DNA of 56,599 nt, from contig VHCZ01000009.1 in NCBI GenBank assembly GCA_016871535.1, forward strand, positions 1 through 56,599, written 5' to 3'. The position numbers and the translations under genes were made by a program. The notes beneath the pieces were generated by a model. That model searched no databases, had not been told where the DNA came from, and saw only the letters and a list, made by a program, of their open reading frames with translations. Position 1 is the stretch's first letter. Each line of letters opens with the position of its first letter. This stretch comes from Verrucomicrobiota bacterium. Lineage in GTDB: Bacteria; Verrucomicrobiota; Verrucomicrobiia; Limisphaerales; SIBE01. Shown here one piece after another: positions 42,851-52,510 of the stretch.

Positions 42851-44689
42851 CCCGTCCGGTTCTTCTTTGTTTATGCTGGCGAAACCGCTCGTCACGTAAA
42901 TGTCGAGAAACCCGTCGTTGTCCGCGTCGAAAAACGTCGGGCCATAAGCCCAGCCGACGGCCCGAACGCGCAGCGCCTCGCCGGCCCGCTCGAATCTCGA
43001 ACCGCCCAGATTCCGATACAACTCGCTGCCGGGGAAAAACTGTTTCATTTTCGCCATGACGTCCGGCGCGTACGCGTCCGGCGCGAGATTGCCCACAATC
43101 CGCTGCCCGGACTTGCTGTACATGTTGGCGGTGTAGATATCGATGTAACCATCGTTGTTGATATCTGCGGCCGCCAGCCCCATGGAACCGAAATCGCCGA
43201 GATCACCTTTGATCAACGGCTGCTCGGTGAAGCTTCCTTTGCCGGTGTTGACCAGGAGAATCCCGCCGCCGAATTCATTGATGACGTAAAGATCGGGAAA
43301 ACTATCGTTGTTCGCGTCCAACCACGACGCCGTGAAGCACGAGCGGCGGCCGGCTCGCGCGTTGGCGCGGTCGGACACATCCTCGAACTTCCAGTTGCCC
43401 AGGTTCCGCCAGAGCTGGTTGCCCGGCCCGCCCGGACCGTCGATCCATGAATTCTTGCCGTAGCGGCCTTTCGGTCCATAACTGCGAGCCACGTAGATAT
43501 CGATCAATCCGTCCTTGTCAAAATCGCCAACGGTGTAGCCAACGAGATAAGCCAGGCTGCCGAATCGGAGATTGCATTGCCGCGTGATCTCATCGAAGCG
43601 GCCACCGCCTCGGTTCCGGAAAACGCGATTGTCGAGAATCAAATCGGGCCAGCCGTCCTGATCGAAGTCGCCGAAAATGGCGTTGACCACGGAATGCAAC
43701 TTGTGAGGCAGGCCGGACTTCTCCGCCATCTCCACGAAATGGCCGTCCTGCATTCGCTTGAACAAGAAGACTCCGTTAATGTCCGTGATCAGCACGTCGT
43801 CCCAGCCGTCGTTGTCCACGTCCGCCAGATAAACGCCGCCGCCTACGATCGTCGCCTTCTCGACCGGATTCCTCCAGTTGTCCCAGAGCAGGTCGGCGTC
43901 GATGCCGCGCTCCTTGCCGACCTCGGCAAACAAGTCGCGGTCGGCGGATGCCTCATAGCCTTCTATGACGCGCATGGATTGAATCCAGCCCGAATCCGAG
44001 GCAATGGCATCGACGTCCGCGATGCGGGCAAAATCGATACCGAGCTTCAGGAAGATTTCCGCCGGTTTGCCGCCCGGATAGCGGCCATAAAAGCGCAGGT
44101 TCGCATTGCCTCGCCAGGCACCAGACAGATCCTCCCGGCGGACGGGAGCCAGCTCAAGGAGCTTCATTTCAAGCTGCAGGTCGCGATCGAACCGTTTGAT
44201 AAAGCCGAACAAATACGAGGCGAATTGCTCGCGAGAAACCTGCCGCGCGTCCACGGAGGATTGTTCCTTGGCTGCGGCGCGACGGACCGTCAGCGCGGTG
44301 CTGGCCGGGCTTGCTCCCTTTGCCAGGTCGAGAGTTCGGCCCTGGAAGGAGGCCGGGAAGAATTGAACGACTTTCGCGAGGTCGTTCTCGCGCAGCGCGG
44401 TTTTGAACGCAGGAAATCCTCTCTTGGACAGAGTCAGGGCGCGATGTTCGATATCCGCGAGATAGACGCGCTCCGGCTCCGCGAGTGGAAGTTCCTCGGC
44501 GACGCTCTTGCTGGCTGCGGAGCGTGGCTTGACCGCGTTCTCGGCGCAAAAAGCTTTTGGCAAGGCGCTGAACGCCAAGACCAGAGTCAAGCCGGCGAGT
44601 CTGTGCCAGCCTGGTCTCTGAAGGAGCGCAATGTTGGTCCGATGGGTCACTGGAGCGCAAATCGTATCGACCGACCTCAGGGCGAACAA
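42848..44689 (-). CDS. CRTAC1-family FG-GAP/VCBS protein, N-terminal part up to TGA
   Basis: 613 aa before an in-frame TGA. After a probable signal peptide (LAGLTLVLAFSALPKAFC, residues ~30-48) and a ~180-aa helical N-terminal region, it carries at least six calcium-binding FG-GAP/VCBS motifs: ADVDNDGWDDVLI, GDFDQDGWPDLIL, GDFDKDGLIDIYV, WLDANNDSFPDLYV, ADINNDGYIDIYT and FDADNDGFLDIYV. These form a beta-propeller in CRTAC1/integrin-like proteins. The chain ends GFASINKEEPDG-TGA, but the frame resumes with PCLWQAVVSQ and an ASPIC/UnbV domain, which normally completes this family. It is exported, and follows the copper/haem protein gene by 21 nt in the same operon. Confidence 0.85.
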   Translation of the reverse strand: MFALRSVDTICAPVTHRTNIALLQRPGWHRLAGLTLVLAFSALPKAFCAENAVKPRSAASKSVAEELPLAEPERVYLADIEHRALTLSKRGFPAFKTALRENDLAKVVQFFPASFQGRTLDLAKGASPASTALTVRRAAAKEQSSVDARQVSREQFASYLFGFIKRFDRDLQLEMKLLELAPVRREDLSGAWRGNANLRFYGRYPGGKPAEIFLKLGIDFARIADVDAIASDSGWIQSMRVIEGYEASADRDLFAEVGKERGIDADLLWDNWRNPVEKATIVGGGVYLADVDNDGWDDVLITDINGVFLFKRMQDGHFVEMAEKSGLPHKLHSVVNAIFGDFDQDGWPDLILDNRVFRNRGGGRFDEITRQCNLRFGSLAYLVGYTVGDFDKDGLIDIYVARSYGPKGRYGKNSWIDGPGGPGNQLWRNLGNWKFEDVSDRANARAGRRSCFTASWLDANNDSFPDLYVINEFGGGILLVNTGKGSFTEQPLIKGDLGDFGSMGLAAADINNDGYIDIYTANMYSKSGQRIVGNLAPDAYAPDVMAKMKQFFPGSELYRNLGGSRFERAGEALRVRAVGWAYGPTFFDADNDGFLDIYVTSGFASINKEEPDG

Positions 44690-44710
44690 GACGAAATCCG
44701 TCCAGGCGGA

Positions 44711-46471
44711 TCACCGTGTTCTCTTGGCTCCCCTGGCTTTCAGAATCTCTTCCAGGCTCTCGCGGGAGATCGTGTCGTTGGGATTGATCGCGAGCGCACT
44801 TCGAAAGTGACTTTCTGCTTCATTGAGTTGGCCTTGTTCCAGGTGAATCAACCCCAGGTTCCCGTGCGCTTTGAAGTTCTGCGGATTGGCTCGAAGCGCG
44901 TTTCCAAAGGCCACTTTGGCCTCTGCCAGTTTCTTCTGGGTGCGCAGAAGCGATCCAAGGAAGTAATGGGCCTCGTCGAAGTCGGGCGCGTTCTCGACAG
45001 CGGCGCGCAGATAACGGAAAGCCTCGTCAAATCTCCGCTCCGACATCATCGCTTTGGCCAGTTCGGTCTGGGCCCGGCCGTCTTTTGGATTCGAGCGCAG
45101 CAAATAGGTATTATAGGCGACGGTCTCCCGGGCGACTTTGTGCTGGTAATCACGCGCCAGTGTTTCCCGGTCCTTCGCATCGCGGAGCGTGACTTGCAGC
45201 CAGAGCTCAGCCATTTCGTCCGAGGATTGCAGTCCATACTGAACGCGCCGGGGCGGCTGGTTCGGGTTGCGTGGATTTCCCAACGAATTGTCGTACACGA
45301 ACTCGATGGTCAGAGTCGTGCCCCTGGGCAAGGCGACCGGTTTGGCGTACCGATAATCCCCTTGCCAGTTGAAGTTCCATTCGCGGATCAGCAGGAGCCA
45401 CTGTTTGGCGCCGTTCGGCAACGTCGCATAGCTCTGGATTTTCTTGCCGAGGTAATGCGCGTGCGGCAGCACGGCAAGAACCTCGGCGTCCACCGGCAAT
45501 ACATAACTGTCTTTGACGGTGTAGGAATCTGCTCCGGCAGGAATGTCGATGTCGAAGGAAGTCAGCCGGATTTTGAAAGGCGTGCTGGTGGGCGGTTTGT
45601 CCGTGAAATAGAAGCCGACCGAGGATTGAACCGACTCGGGCTTGCCCGCGGGTTGCAGGTGCATTTGCAGCACCAAATCCGAGCCCTGCTCCAGTTTCCA
45701 GGCCAGCCCTTCGACGGGTTTGGCGGCGACCTTGCCAGGCTGCCAGCTCAGGAAATGGCCGTCGGGACTCTGCGCGCTGACCGGAAGGTGAATCCCGCCA
45801 AAACCGGGAGCGGCGTCCAGCGCATCCAGACGCCGCGATTCAGGCGTTGGATCAAACCGGATAAACGCGTGATGGACGACTTTGAGGTTCCCGGGGCGGA
45901 ATTCGATCCCTCGGACAAAACGAGAATTCGCGATCGGAATCGGAATGGCGAAGTTGCGATAAACATCCTGGCCTTCCGCCGGCAGCGTGTGGGCTTCTGG
46001 CATTTGCACGATCAAATCGGGTTCGCCCAGGCTCCAACCTTCAGTCCAGGTCGGAGGGCTCGGAAGATCCGAAGGCTCTCCTTCAACCGCGCCTTGGGCG
46101 ACCCATCGCTGAATCAATTCAATCTGCTCGGACTGAAGATTGCGCGCACCGAGGAAATCACCAACGCCAGGTTCGGGCAGCCACGGCGGCATGATGCGGC
46201 GCTGCGTGACATCGGCAATTTGTTTGGCCCGCTTCTGCGCATCGTGAAAGGTCAGGAGCGGAAAGGGCGCGGCCTGGTTCGGGCGATGGCAACTGGAACA
46301 GTGACTGAAAAGGATCGGAGCGATGTGTTTGTTGAAGGTCACCGGACCTTGCGGCTTGGCCGCGATGGCGTCGTTGGATCGCGTCCGTTTTGAACTAATC
46401 CAAACCACAAAAACGGCACACCCGGCGAGCAACGCGGCGAGCGAAAGCGAAAGCTTGGGGTGTCGAGTCAT
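44711..46471 (-). CDS. cytochrome c / copper type II monooxygenase-like / TPR protein
   Basis: 586-aa exported protein with a membrane anchor or signal (LAALLAGCAVFVVWI). Residues ~45-140 form a monohaem c-type domain (CSSCH, 58-62). The middle (about 160-440) resembles the copper type II, ascorbate-dependent monooxygenase fold: KVVHHAFIRF (paired His), DLVLQMHLQPAGKP and LPHAHYLGKKI (HxH) could be the two copper sites. The last ~120 residues are TPR repeats (RRFDEAFRYLRAAVENAPDF, AEAKVAFGNALRANPQN, NEAESHFRSALAINPND). The reaction is not proven. It lies between the multihaem cytochrome gene (78-nt gap) and the CRTAC1 gene (21-nt gap). Confidence 0.82.
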   Translation of the reverse strand: MTRHPKLSLSLAALLAGCAVFVVWISSKRTRSNDAIAAKPQGPVTFNKHIAPILFSHCSSCHRPNQAAPFPLLTFHDAQKRAKQIADVTQRRIMPPWLPEPGVGDFLGARNLQSEQIELIQRWVAQGAVEGEPSDLPSPPTWTEGWSLGEPDLIVQMPEAHTLPAEGQDVYRNFAIPIPIANSRFVRGIEFRPGNLKVVHHAFIRFDPTPESRRLDALDAAPGFGGIHLPVSAQSPDGHFLSWQPGKVAAKPVEGLAWKLEQGSDLVLQMHLQPAGKPESVQSSVGFYFTDKPPTSTPFKIRLTSFDIDIPAGADSYTVKDSYVLPVDAEVLAVLPHAHYLGKKIQSYATLPNGAKQWLLLIREWNFNWQGDYRYAKPVALPRGTTLTIEFVYDNSLGNPRNPNQPPRRVQYGLQSSDEMAELWLQVTLRDAKDRETLARDYQHKVARETVAYNTYLLRSNPKDGRAQTELAKAMMSERRFDEAFRYLRAAVENAPDFDEAHYFLGSLLRTQKKLAEAKVAFGNALRANPQNFKAHGNLGLIHLEQGQLNEAESHFRSALAINPNDTISRESLEEILKARGAKRTR

Positions 46472-46549
46472 CTTTTCTCTTCGTTCATAGTGAACCGGGA
46501 AACAGCATTGAACTCTTGTAACGATGTAACGTTCTAACGCTCCGCGCCC

Positions 46550-48529
46550 TCACTCGATCAATTCCACCTGGCGATTGTCACGCTGCTGCAGGAGTTGGTC
46601 GATGCGCGCCCGATCCGGGTTTCCGTCCGCGTGGATTAAGACCTCCGGGCCGGTTCGGTCCAGTTTGGTCTTGTGGGTTTGTTCCCAAGATTCCAGGACG
46701 TGTTTCCGCGCGGCTGCATGATCCTGGCTCGGTCCGACATAGTCGTATTTGAGCCGATCAAAGCCGGGCAGTTGACGCAATGAACGGTAAGCGATGTAAC
46801 GGACCGCCGAGTAGGGATCAGTCAACAGTTCGGCAAGGAACGGAACAAGCCAGAGTTCCCCGGACGCTTCACGCGCCGACTTCCAGCCGAGACTCCAGGC
46901 AATGAGCGCGCGTTGAGCGGCGTCTCCGCGCAACAGCCAGAGCAGCGCGGCGGAGGTATTCGTTTCGTGTTCCCCAAGATGAAGAGGTTCCTTGCCGTAC
47001 CATTCGCTCAAATGGCGCGCGGTCCAGTCGAGCGTTTTGTCCAGATGACAGAGATTGCAGGCATTGGGGCGACCGGATTCCAGGCTGGTCTCCACGCTTG
47101 GACTGGCAATGCGATGGCTCCTGACCGCTTTGAGCAAGCCATAGGTGTCGTGCGGCATGTGGCAATTGTAGCATTGGCTGCCACTGGAACCCGGTTTGTG
47201 GTGTGTGTGCTGTTCGAGCCGGCTTCGGTAGGAGTCGTGACACTTAAAGCAAGCCTCGTTGCCGTTCATGCCCGCCGCCAACTGGTCGTCCGGCTCACTT
47301 CGGTGCATGGAATGGCAGGAAATGCAAGAAAGGTTGCCGCGTTCGTAACACGCCGATTCAACCAATCCATTGTATTCTCGCCCCGTCACACGAATCACAC
47401 CGTCCGGCCAATAGATCATGTCGAGAAATGCGCGGTCGCGCTTCAGGGTCTCCGGAAGGCGAGGCTCGGAATCGAATTTGGATGGTTGCACGACAGGCGT
47501 GAACTTCTCCAGATCGTCACCGGGGCGGTATCGGAACCCGTTCTGCAGCCAATCTTCACGATGAACGTTCCACTTGATGCTGTGGCATTGCGCGCAGACC
47601 TGCGTGGACGCCCTGGACTGAAGGCGCTCCGGGTTCACAATCGTGGGATCGCCCTGGCCTTGATGATGGACGGAGTAACGGTGCCGGGGATCGAGGTTGC
47701 GTTTGACGTGGTCTTCCGCCGGGCCGTGGCACGATTCGCACGCGATGCCAATTTCCGCCACTCGAGTGGAGTAGAGGCCGGTTCGGAGATTCTGCCTCGG
47801 CTGGCCGGTCGTGCTGTGGCACTGAATGCAGTTCAAATTCCAAATCTGAATCGGGGACGGCTGGGTCGGGTCGCGGATAAAAGTGTCCTTTCGCGGAACC
47901 CAGCGCCCCTCTTCAATAAGCCACGCGAACGGAAAAGCGAACTGCACGTTCCCGTAGCGCGAACTTGGAACCCAGTACGCCTGAAAATGGTGGGAGCCTG
48001 TGAGCAGGCTGATTCGCTTTTTGGTGCGGGGTGGATTCAGGGTTCGAGCCGGCGGGGTTTTCCGCGCGCCAGTCGCGAAATCCAATTCCGCTTTAGCCCG
48101 ATCGTGTTTCCAGTCGGGATCGACCATTTCCGCCCAGAATTCGTCGCCGTGCTGTTCCAACACGAACTTCTCTCCGTCCACTTCCAGCGTGCAGTTGAAT
48201 GGGGCCATGACACTCATCTCGGATGGTGTTTGCGTCATCGTCCGATGAAAACTTCGATGCCAGCTTTCGTACTGCTTCGGATGACAGGACTGGCATTTGT
48301 CGGAAGACACGTAGCCGGAGAACTCGCTTTGATCGGGGATGCCATTGGTAAGGGACTCTCGCGCCTGAAGCCTGGCCAAGGCGCGGCTATCCCATCTTTT
48401 GGCGGCGCCGAACATCAAACCAGCGCCCGCGATGGCGAGGCCCGCTGCCAGGATGCTTGACCTCCATGATCTCGTCAGCAACGGAACCAGGCCCGCGACC
48501 GCGATACTACAGAACAACAGCCATTCCAT
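46550..48529 (-). CDS. eight-haem c-type cytochrome
   Basis: 659-aa protein with two N-terminal transmembrane helices (about 1-18 and 25-45) followed by a periplasmic or surface domain. Eight CxxCH sites are visible in order: CQSCH (~79), CIQCH, CESCH, CAQCH, CISCH, CFKCH, CYNCH and CNLCH. The cytochrome c554/Cytochrom_C3-like arrangement and histidine-rich spacers (QHTHHKPGSSG) fit a multihaem electron carrier or reductase. The last ~150 residues are a helical, HEAT-like tail. It is the first gene of the redox operon and starts at ATG 48529, only 50 nt from the terminator of the previous gene, so its promoter must overlap the terminator or the upstream gene end, unless the terminator is leaky. 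Confidence 0.88.
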   Translation of the reverse strand: MEWLLFCSIAVAGLVPLLTRSWRSSILAAGLAIAGAGLMFGAAKRWDSRALARLQARESLTNGIPDQSEFSGYVSSDKCQSCHPKQYESWHRSFHRTMTQTPSEMSVMAPFNCTLEVDGEKFVLEQHGDEFWAEMVDPDWKHDRAKAELDFATGARKTPPARTLNPPRTKKRISLLTGSHHFQAYWVPSSRYGNVQFAFPFAWLIEEGRWVPRKDTFIRDPTQPSPIQIWNLNCIQCHSTTGQPRQNLRTGLYSTRVAEIGIACESCHGPAEDHVKRNLDPRHRYSVHHQGQGDPTIVNPERLQSRASTQVCAQCHSIKWNVHREDWLQNGFRYRPGDDLEKFTPVVQPSKFDSEPRLPETLKRDRAFLDMIYWPDGVIRVTGREYNGLVESACYERGNLSCISCHSMHRSEPDDQLAAGMNGNEACFKCHDSYRSRLEQHTHHKPGSSGSQCYNCHMPHDTYGLLKAVRSHRIASPSVETSLESGRPNACNLCHLDKTLDWTARHLSEWYGKEPLHLGEHETNTSAALLWLLRGDAAQRALIAWSLGWKSAREASGELWLVPFLAELLTDPYSAVRYIAYRSLRQLPGFDRLKYDYVGPSQDHAAARKHVLESWEQTHKTKLDRTGPEVLIHADGNPDRARIDQLLQQRDNRQVELIE

Positions 48530-48577
48530 CGTCTTTTGCCACAGGAATTGCCGGATTTCGCTTGCGTGTAAAACAAA

Positions 48578-48603
48578 AAAGGCCGGGCACCCGCCCGGCC
48601 TTT
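48578..48603 (-). terminator. Rho-independent terminator of the PA14 gene
   Basis: On the minus strand AAAGGCCGGGC-GGGT-GCCCGGCCTTTTTT: an 11-bp stem (8 GC pairs plus 3 AU), a 4-nt loop and a run of six T. It lies 20 nt after the PA14 gene stop codon and just before the cytochrome gene, so the two are probably separate transcripts. Confidence 0.85.
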
Positions 48604-48623
48604 CTGCTTAACAATGTCAGCTC

Positions 48624-51600
48624 CTACTGCCGTAAGCGGTAGAATTTTCCACTCCCCGTTGTCGGGGCGCTGAATGGGCTTTTGGCGTTGGCCACTGCTG
48701 ACCACGGACCTGTGACAGAGTCTGCGGATTCCAGGGTCGCAGTGCCAGTCCACTCGATCTTGATATTAGCTCCGTCGCGCGCGGCTGCCAGCTTCGGACC
48801 AGACGGGGCCGGAGGGCCAGCCGGAATGAACAGGAGATAGTTGATGTCCAGATTGACCGGACCGGTTGGACCGACCGTGAAGCGCAGCGTTTTTTCGCCC
48901 CCGAGGGTGACCTTCGCCGCATTCCCTGCGTCGTCGCGGAATGCAACGAACGTAAAGGTATCCCAGTTGCCCGTAGTCGGCACATTCACCGAGCCGATTT
49001 TCTTGAGCGTCTGGTTCGGCGTGCCGTGGCCAGCCGTCACTTCATCCAGTTGAGCTTTGATGGGATTGTTGGGTTCACCAGACGAGAGTCGGCCAATCAC
49101 ATAGTAGTCGCCCGCCGGTGTTTGGCGCGTGTAGTTGTACCAGTCGCCGGCATCGTTCCAGCCAACGATATGGTTCACTTTCACATCGAAACCGGCGCGA
49201 GTCAAACCGTCTGTGCCGGGTTTGCCCGCTTCCACTCCCGTGGCTTTGCGATAGACGGGTTGGTCGTTACCTGGCGAATCGTTCCAGTCAACTCCGCGTG
49301 TGCCGCCTTTGTCCTTGTACAACCCGCCAGCATACGCGCCCGTAACCCCGATCGGTTGATCGGTCACGTATTTGCCGCCATCGAAGTCGAAGTCTTCGGC
49401 TTCAATGTACAGAGCCCCAGTCTGAGCTGTAAGCGGAGCCATCAACAAACCCAAATCGCTCGTCGCCGAGCCTTCAGCGTTCTTGACGGTGACCCGGTAG
49501 CGCCCGATATCGCTGGCGGAGAAGCTGCTGATTGTCAATGTGTCGCTGGTCGCGCCTTTGACGTCCACACCATCACGCTGCCACTGAAAGGAAAGCGGCT
49601 CTGAACCGAGCGAACTGACTTTCAATGTAGCCGGTGATCCGAAAGCGATCGTTTGGGACTCAGGATCCTTCGTTATTGTTGGTTTGCCACCCGATGGATC
49701 AACAAAGTGCCCAATGAGATTGCCCCCGAGCGGAGCAGAGCCGTCTGCCGGAAGCGGTGCGCCTTCCAGCCTCCATGTGATAGCCCCGTTATCGCCACCG
49801 CCACCTTCCTTGTAGAGGAGTTCCGTGTAATAGCGCCGACCCGCGGTGAGAGAAATGAATCCCGAACGGTTCTCGCAAGCATCCGGACAACCAGGCCGCC
49901 GATCTACCGAAGTCCAGGCCCGCACAGCGCCCCATTGCGGTTCGGTTGCGACCAGGGCTTTGTTGACGGGATTGTCGTCGGTGCTGACCCATAATTCTCC
50001 GTTGTCATCTGTGGAGAGGAAGAATTGGTAGCGACCCGTCGTCGCGGGAATGACGTAGCCGCTCAATCTTACGCCGTAGGATTCATCGTAGTTAGTAACT
50101 CCTTCAAACAGATTCATGTACCTGACCTCGTCCGGTTGGTCGTTCTTGAACTTGTCTGAGTCGGTCAGGGCCGAGACCGCGTTTCCGCCAATTCCTCGGA
50201 AGGCTTCCCACTTCGCCAATCCGCTCGTGAACTTGAATGAACTGAACGCTTTCGTGGCACCGGCCGTCGCGATGGGATTCGCCGGAGAGGCCGTGTCGGT
50301 GACATTCTTGACCGTCAAGGTGTACGGGGTGTTTTCCGCTTGCTTGCTGGTGGTCAGGACAATGGTGTCGGGCTTGGTTTGCTTGGCGGCGCTGATCGTC
50401 AATCCCGTGATCGCGTAATTGGCGGCTGTTGTCGCCGTCGCCGCATTTACGGCCTCGCTGAAAACGACCGTCACCTGCGTGAACTTGTCGCTGCCAGTCA
50501 CTTTGGCGACGGCTGGAGGCGTCTTGTCTTGAGTCACCGTCAAGGTGACTTCGGCGCTCTCCGCGACCGCACCCGGAGCAGCCGCGATCGCCTTGATCTT
50601 CGCCCCATTGTCCGCCAACTTCACCGGACCCACAGTTATTTCCTTTGCGGTGGTTGCGAGCGGTACGCCATTCTTCGACCAAGTGAACACCAAGGGCGTG
50701 TGCGAGGCCGTGGCGTCCACGCTAAACTTGACCACGTCGTTTTCCGCAACCGTCGCCGCCACTGGTTGTTTGGTGATCGTCACGCTTCCCTTCGAGGGCA
50801 TCATCGCCGCAAGGAACGCGCCTGAAATCGGCTGAAGCGTGGCCGCGGCAGCAGGATCGCCAACCTTGCGGAACGCAACCATGGCCCAATCGCCACCGCC
50901 ACCTTCTTTATAGAGCAGTTGAATGAAATAGCGCTTCCCGGCCTGCAACTGGATCGGAGCAGAGGTCTCGGTTGCGCCGGTCTCTTCAAAGGCGCCGCAG
51001 CAGCCAGTCTCTTCGGCGATTTGCTGCAAATTGGCTTCTTTGTCATCGGTGCTCAGGAACAATTGGGACGCGTCATCGCTCCGAGCGAAGAATTCGTACT
51101 GGCCGGTCTCGGGTGGCGAGAACAACCCCGAAATCCGGGCGCCGTAAGCTTCGTGGCTGTCATCCGGGAACGCGTTCCTGCTGTTAAAAGAAGAGATATA
51201 GTAGGTCTCCCCTGGTGCGTTTGCGGCGTAATTTGGATCGTCCAGAAGGTTCTGGACAGGGTTCCCGGGGATGCCCGGGAAGTAATCAAACTTCAAGAAG
51301 CCCGGAGTCAGGATCGGTGGCCCAACCGCCAGCACGGTCAGAATCGCTTCCTTACTGGTGATGTTTTGTCCGCCCGCGGTCACGGTGACGGTTATTTTGG
51401 CTCCGTTGTCTGCCACGGCCACGTTGGCCAAAGTGAGCTCTGCGGAAGTCGCTCCAGCGATGTTGCTCCCGTTTTTCTTCCACTGATAGGTGATGGGAGA
51501 GTCGGGACCAAGGCTGTTGTGATTGACAGAGAATTTAGCGGTCGAGCCCGCATCGCGCGTCGAAGGCTTAGGATCGACGGTGATCTTTAGCGTCGTGTCC

Positions 51601-52256
51601 GCAACGGCAGAAAGAATGTCGCCCGTGAGCGGCGCTGCGCCTGCCTCAGGATCCGCATCTCCCTTCTTGATCCATGTCACCGCCAGATTGTCGCCGCCGA
51701 GACCTTCCTTAAAGATCGCTTCGATGAAATACTTCTTGTTGGCTTCCAATTTTACAGGATTGGACCGGTTTTCGCATTTTGTGCCGCCGTTGTCCGGACA
51801 GCCAGGCCTTCTGCTGGTGGCTACCCAGGCGCGCACGCCGTTCCACTCGGGCTCAAGGGCCAGGAGCTTCTTGTTGGCCTCTTTGTCGTCGGTGCTGAGC
51901 CACAATTCACTCGGATCGTCCGAAGCAACGAAGAACACATATTCGGCGGTATCTTTTGGCGTCAGAAAACCCCACAGGCGGGCGCCGTAGTTATCATAAA
52001 CGTTTCCGGGCGGTGGGCTGCCGTCGTCCGCACCGGGCGGGAACTCGTAGAACTTCAAGAACCGTGTTTCGGTGGGATTGTTTGGGTAGCGCGGATCATT
52101 CGTCACATTGGCCACAGTGTTGGCTGTGGAAATGTTGAAGAATAGGTCGCCACGGATAACGCCTTTGAATTCCTTCGTCTGGGCAAAAACGTCGGAAGGC
52201 GCCAAGGCAAGAACGGCAATGAGCGGGGCAACCGCCTGGAGCAGTCTTTTTCGCAT
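48624..52256 (-). CDS. secreted PA14 / Ig-like / CBM-like multidomain protein
   Basis: 1,210-aa exported protein (signal peptide MRKRLLQAVAPLIAVLALAP; ATG 52256, AGAGG 6 nt upstream). Three PA14-type modules are visible (about 45-225, 335-480 and 690-850). The first and third share a cysteine-bearing motif RRPGCPD...CENRS and a common YKEGGGGDN/FKEGLGGDN close. Ig-like domains follow the modules (YQWKKNGSNIAGATSAEL, FTWSKNGVPLATT, FQWQRDGVDVKGATS), with one SwmB/Big-like segment (about 600-680). The C-terminal ~200 residues begin LYIEAEDFDFDGGKYV and resemble a carbohydrate-binding module 6/35 fold. It likely binds glycans at the cell surface or outside; no catalytic domain is seen. Confidence 0.85.
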   Translation of the reverse strand: MRKRLLQAVAPLIAVLALAPSDVFAQTKEFKGVIRGDLFFNISTANTVANVTNDPRYPNNPTETRFLKFYEFPPGADDGSPPPGNVYDNYGARLWGFLTPKDTAEYVFFVASDDPSELWLSTDDKEANKKLLALEPEWNGVRAWVATSRRPGCPDNGGTKCENRSNPVKLEANKKYFIEAIFKEGLGGDNLAVTWIKKGDADPEAGAAPLTGDILSAVADTTLKITVDPKPSTRDAGSTAKFSVNHNSLGPDSPITYQWKKNGSNIAGATSAELTLANVAVADNGAKITVTVTAGGQNITSKEAILTVLAVGPPILTPGFLKFDYFPGIPGNPVQNLLDDPNYAANAPGETYYISSFNSRNAFPDDSHEAYGARISGLFSPPETGQYEFFARSDDASQLFLSTDDKEANLQQIAEETGCCGAFEETGATETSAPIQLQAGKRYFIQLLYKEGGGGDWAMVAFRKVGDPAAAATLQPISGAFLAAMMPSKGSVTITKQPVAATVAENDVVKFSVDATASHTPLVFTWSKNGVPLATTAKEITVGPVKLADNGAKIKAIAAAPGAVAESAEVTLTVTQDKTPPAVAKVTGSDKFTQVTVVFSEAVNAATATTAANYAITGLTISAAKQTKPDTIVLTTSKQAENTPYTLTVKNVTDTASPANPIATAGATKAFSSFKFTSGLAKWEAFRGIGGNAVSALTDSDKFKNDQPDEVRYMNLFEGVTNYDESYGVRLSGYVIPATTGRYQFFLSTDDNGELWVSTDDNPVNKALVATEPQWGAVRAWTSVDRRPGCPDACENRSGFISLTAGRRYYTELLYKEGGGGDNGAITWRLEGAPLPADGSAPLGGNLIGHFVDPSGGKPTITKDPESQTIAFGSPATLKVSSLGSEPLSFQWQRDGVDVKGATSDTLTISSFSASDIGRYRVTVKNAEGSATSDLGLLMAPLTAQTGALYIEAEDFDFDGGKYVTDQPIGVTGAYAGGLYKDKGGTRGVDWNDSPGNDQPVYRKATGVEAGKPGTDGLTRAGFDVKVNHIVGWNDAGDWYNYTRQTPAGDYYVIGRLSSGEPNNPIKAQLDEVTAGHGTPNQTLKKIGSVNVPTTGNWDTFTFVAFRDDAGNAAKVTLGGEKTLRFTVGPTGPVNLDINYLLFIPAGPPAPSGPKLAAARDGANIKIEWTGTATLESADSVTGPWSAVANAKSPFSAPTTGSGKFYRLRQ

Positions 52257-52510
52257 ATGAGTCCTCTGATGTTGGCAACGCAATAAAGACAGGAAAGCAA
52301 AGACGCCGTGGACACTCATCCACGCATCAACCACGTAACTGGTTTACGACTTTCGCTGCCTTCGTCACGGGAATTGTTTGTTTTGGTACCGGCTGTATGT
52401 TCGGGAACTGGGGCGGACTTCACCATAATTTGCCCATGAGGGCAACAGAAAAGTGGCGAAAAATCTTGTCCGAGCTGTCGCCAAATCTGGTGACAGGTTC
52501 GCCGCAACTT

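Noticed and set aside
43577-46393. Open frame of 938 codons on the plus strand opposite the CRTAC1 and copper/haem genes
   Set aside because: Its translation has no recognisable domain and is Arg/Gln/Val-rich as expected from the complement of GC-rich codons; the minus strand has clear domains throughout.
46913-48460. 515-codon plus-strand open frame opposite the multihaem cytochrome
   Set aside because: The minus strand has eight CxxCH motifs; the plus frame is an artefact of the codon pattern.
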